DNA of 6,952 bases, taken from DASZXJ01 sp035545895. Lineage in GTDB: Bacteria > Planctomycetota > Phycisphaerae > Tepidisphaerales > Tepidisphaeraceae. The notes beneath the pieces are model-generated. The model was not told where the DNA came from. It saw nothing but the letters and a program-made list of their open reading frames with translations, and did not search any database. The translations under genes were made by a program, and so were the position numbers. Below, one piece after another: positions 6,696 to 6,952 of the stretch; the first letter of the stretch is position 1; each line of letters opens with the position of its first letter. The stretch is from positions 1 through 6,952 of the forward strand of contig DASZXJ010000057.1 of the NCBI GenBank assembly GCA_035545895.1. The letters are read 5' to 3'.

Positions 6696-6738
6696 AAAAA
6701 ACGCGGACCGAAGAGGAGCCACCCATCTACGATCCGCG
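6696..6738 (-). terminator. Rho-independent terminator of the minus-strand gene at the right edge
   Basis: Read on the minus strand, CGCGGATCG (6738-6730) pairs with CGGTCCGCG (6710-6702), giving a 9-bp stem with one G-U wobble and a 19-base loop that may form additional inner pairs. It is followed at once by T6 (6701-6696). This is the canonical arrangement and lies 47 bases past the stop codon of the partial minus-strand gene. The terminator points toward the convergent polX gene. Confidence 0.8.
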
Positions 6739-6761
6739 CGTGTAACTCACAACAAGATATC

Positions 6762-6778
6762 ACGCGCTTTTGGCGCGT
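6762..6778. repeat. Small 6-bp hairpin between the edge gene and its terminator
   Basis: ACGCGC (6762-6767) and GCGCGT (6773-6778) pair perfectly around a 5-base loop. The CACGCGC at 6761-6767 can instead pair perfectly, over 7 bp, with GCGCGTG at 6736-6742, whose first three bases belong to the terminator stem. The alternative structures are seen in the sequence; any regulatory role is speculation. Confidence 0.45.
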
Positions 6779-6784
6779 CAATAC

Positions 6785-6952
6785 TCATGCATTGCCAACT
6801 TCGCCAAGCGTCTGGCGAAGTTGCGCCTGGGAAAGCAGTTGCCGGATGGCGATTCCGGTTCGCGCATCGGCTCCGATAATCGGAATCGAACCATCATGAG
6901 GCAATGGGCTGGCCAGTTTTGTCTGGAGATAGCGCGCCATGTGTGTGCCGAC
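6785..6952 (-). CDS. C-terminal end of an unrecognised protein (5' part outside the window)
   Basis: An open frame enters from the right edge and ends at a TGA (6787-6785), giving 55 codons with no start needed inside the window. The peptide has an amphipathic beginning (MARYLQTKL), a Gly/Pro/Ile segment (SIPIIGADARTG) and a Leu/Gln-rich helical end (IRQLLSQAQLRQTLG). I do not recognise the family and see no catalytic motif. It is supported as a real gene by its protein-like composition and by the strong intrinsic terminator placed correctly 47 bases beyond its stop. It converges on polX. The plus-strand frames over the same bases are less protein-like. Codons near the end form a perfect palindrome (6796-6823). 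Confidence 0.6.
   Translation of the reverse strand, partial: VGTHMARYLQTKLASPLPHDGSIPIIGADARTGIAIRQLLSQAQLRQTLGEVGNA
6796..6823. repeat. Perfect 11-bp stem-loop within the last codons of the edge gene
   Basis: CAACTTCGCCA (6796-6806) and TGGCGAAGTTG (6813-6823) are exact reverse complements around a 6-base loop, AGCGTC. A further two pairs form across a one-base bulge. It encodes roughly the last ten residues of the partial minus-strand gene, shortly before its stop, and may affect 3'-end processing or be a short palindromic repeat extending into the gene. Confidence 0.7.

Noticed and set aside
6682..6899. Small plus-strand open frames at the right edge
   Set aside because: They overlap the terminator, hairpins and the more protein-like minus-strand partial gene, and have no ribosome site or motif.

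Overview
The window looks like a chromosomal segment of a moderately GC-rich bacterium. The gene set (a DnaE with an intact PHP domain, a PolX with a C-terminal PHP domain, a VapBC-type module), the poor Shine-Dalgarno signals and the several kinds of short dispersed-type repeats, two of them inside a coding sequence, would fit a Planctomycetota (Phycisphaerae-like) or related environmental genome. That placement is an impression from sequence style, not the result of a search.

Layout. Bases 1-241 hold no convincing gene. They contain two strong inverted repeats (63-117 and 195-234) downstream of dnaE. Bases 242-3931, minus strand, are a complete dnaE for the replicative DNA polymerase III alpha subunit (1229 aa), with an N-terminal PHP domain, the three catalytic aspartates, a beta-clamp-binding motif and an OB fold. 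Two short low-complexity or repeat-derived stretches are read through in frame (3009-3041 and about 1391-1450). A 69-base divergent intergenic region (3932-4000) separates dnaE from a plus-strand toxin-antitoxin pair: an 81-aa antitoxin-like protein (4001-4246) and a PIN-domain VapC-like RNase (4233-4625) overlapping it by 14 bases. After a 214-base spacer comes polX (4840-6603, plus), a family X DNA polymerase fused to a C-terminal PHP phosphoesterase.

Downstream of polX lies a structured convergent region: a 28-bp imperfect hairpin built of 9-base units (6604-6670), a Rho-independent terminator acting on the minus strand (6696-6738), and two more hairpins. The last 168 bases (6785-6952, minus) are the C-terminal 55 codons of a gene that begins outside the window and that I do not recognise.

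How the parts relate. The two large genes are both DNA polymerases carrying a PHP metal-binding domain, N-terminal in DnaE (replication) and C-terminal in PolX (gap-filling repair), and both PHP domains keep all their expected ligands. The toxin-antitoxin pair sits between them and shares its upstream region with dnaE. I see no clearly new multi-gene system. The most unusual features are the repeat sequence carried inside dnaE, the strand-asymmetric hairpin after polX, and the shared dnaE/antitoxin control region.
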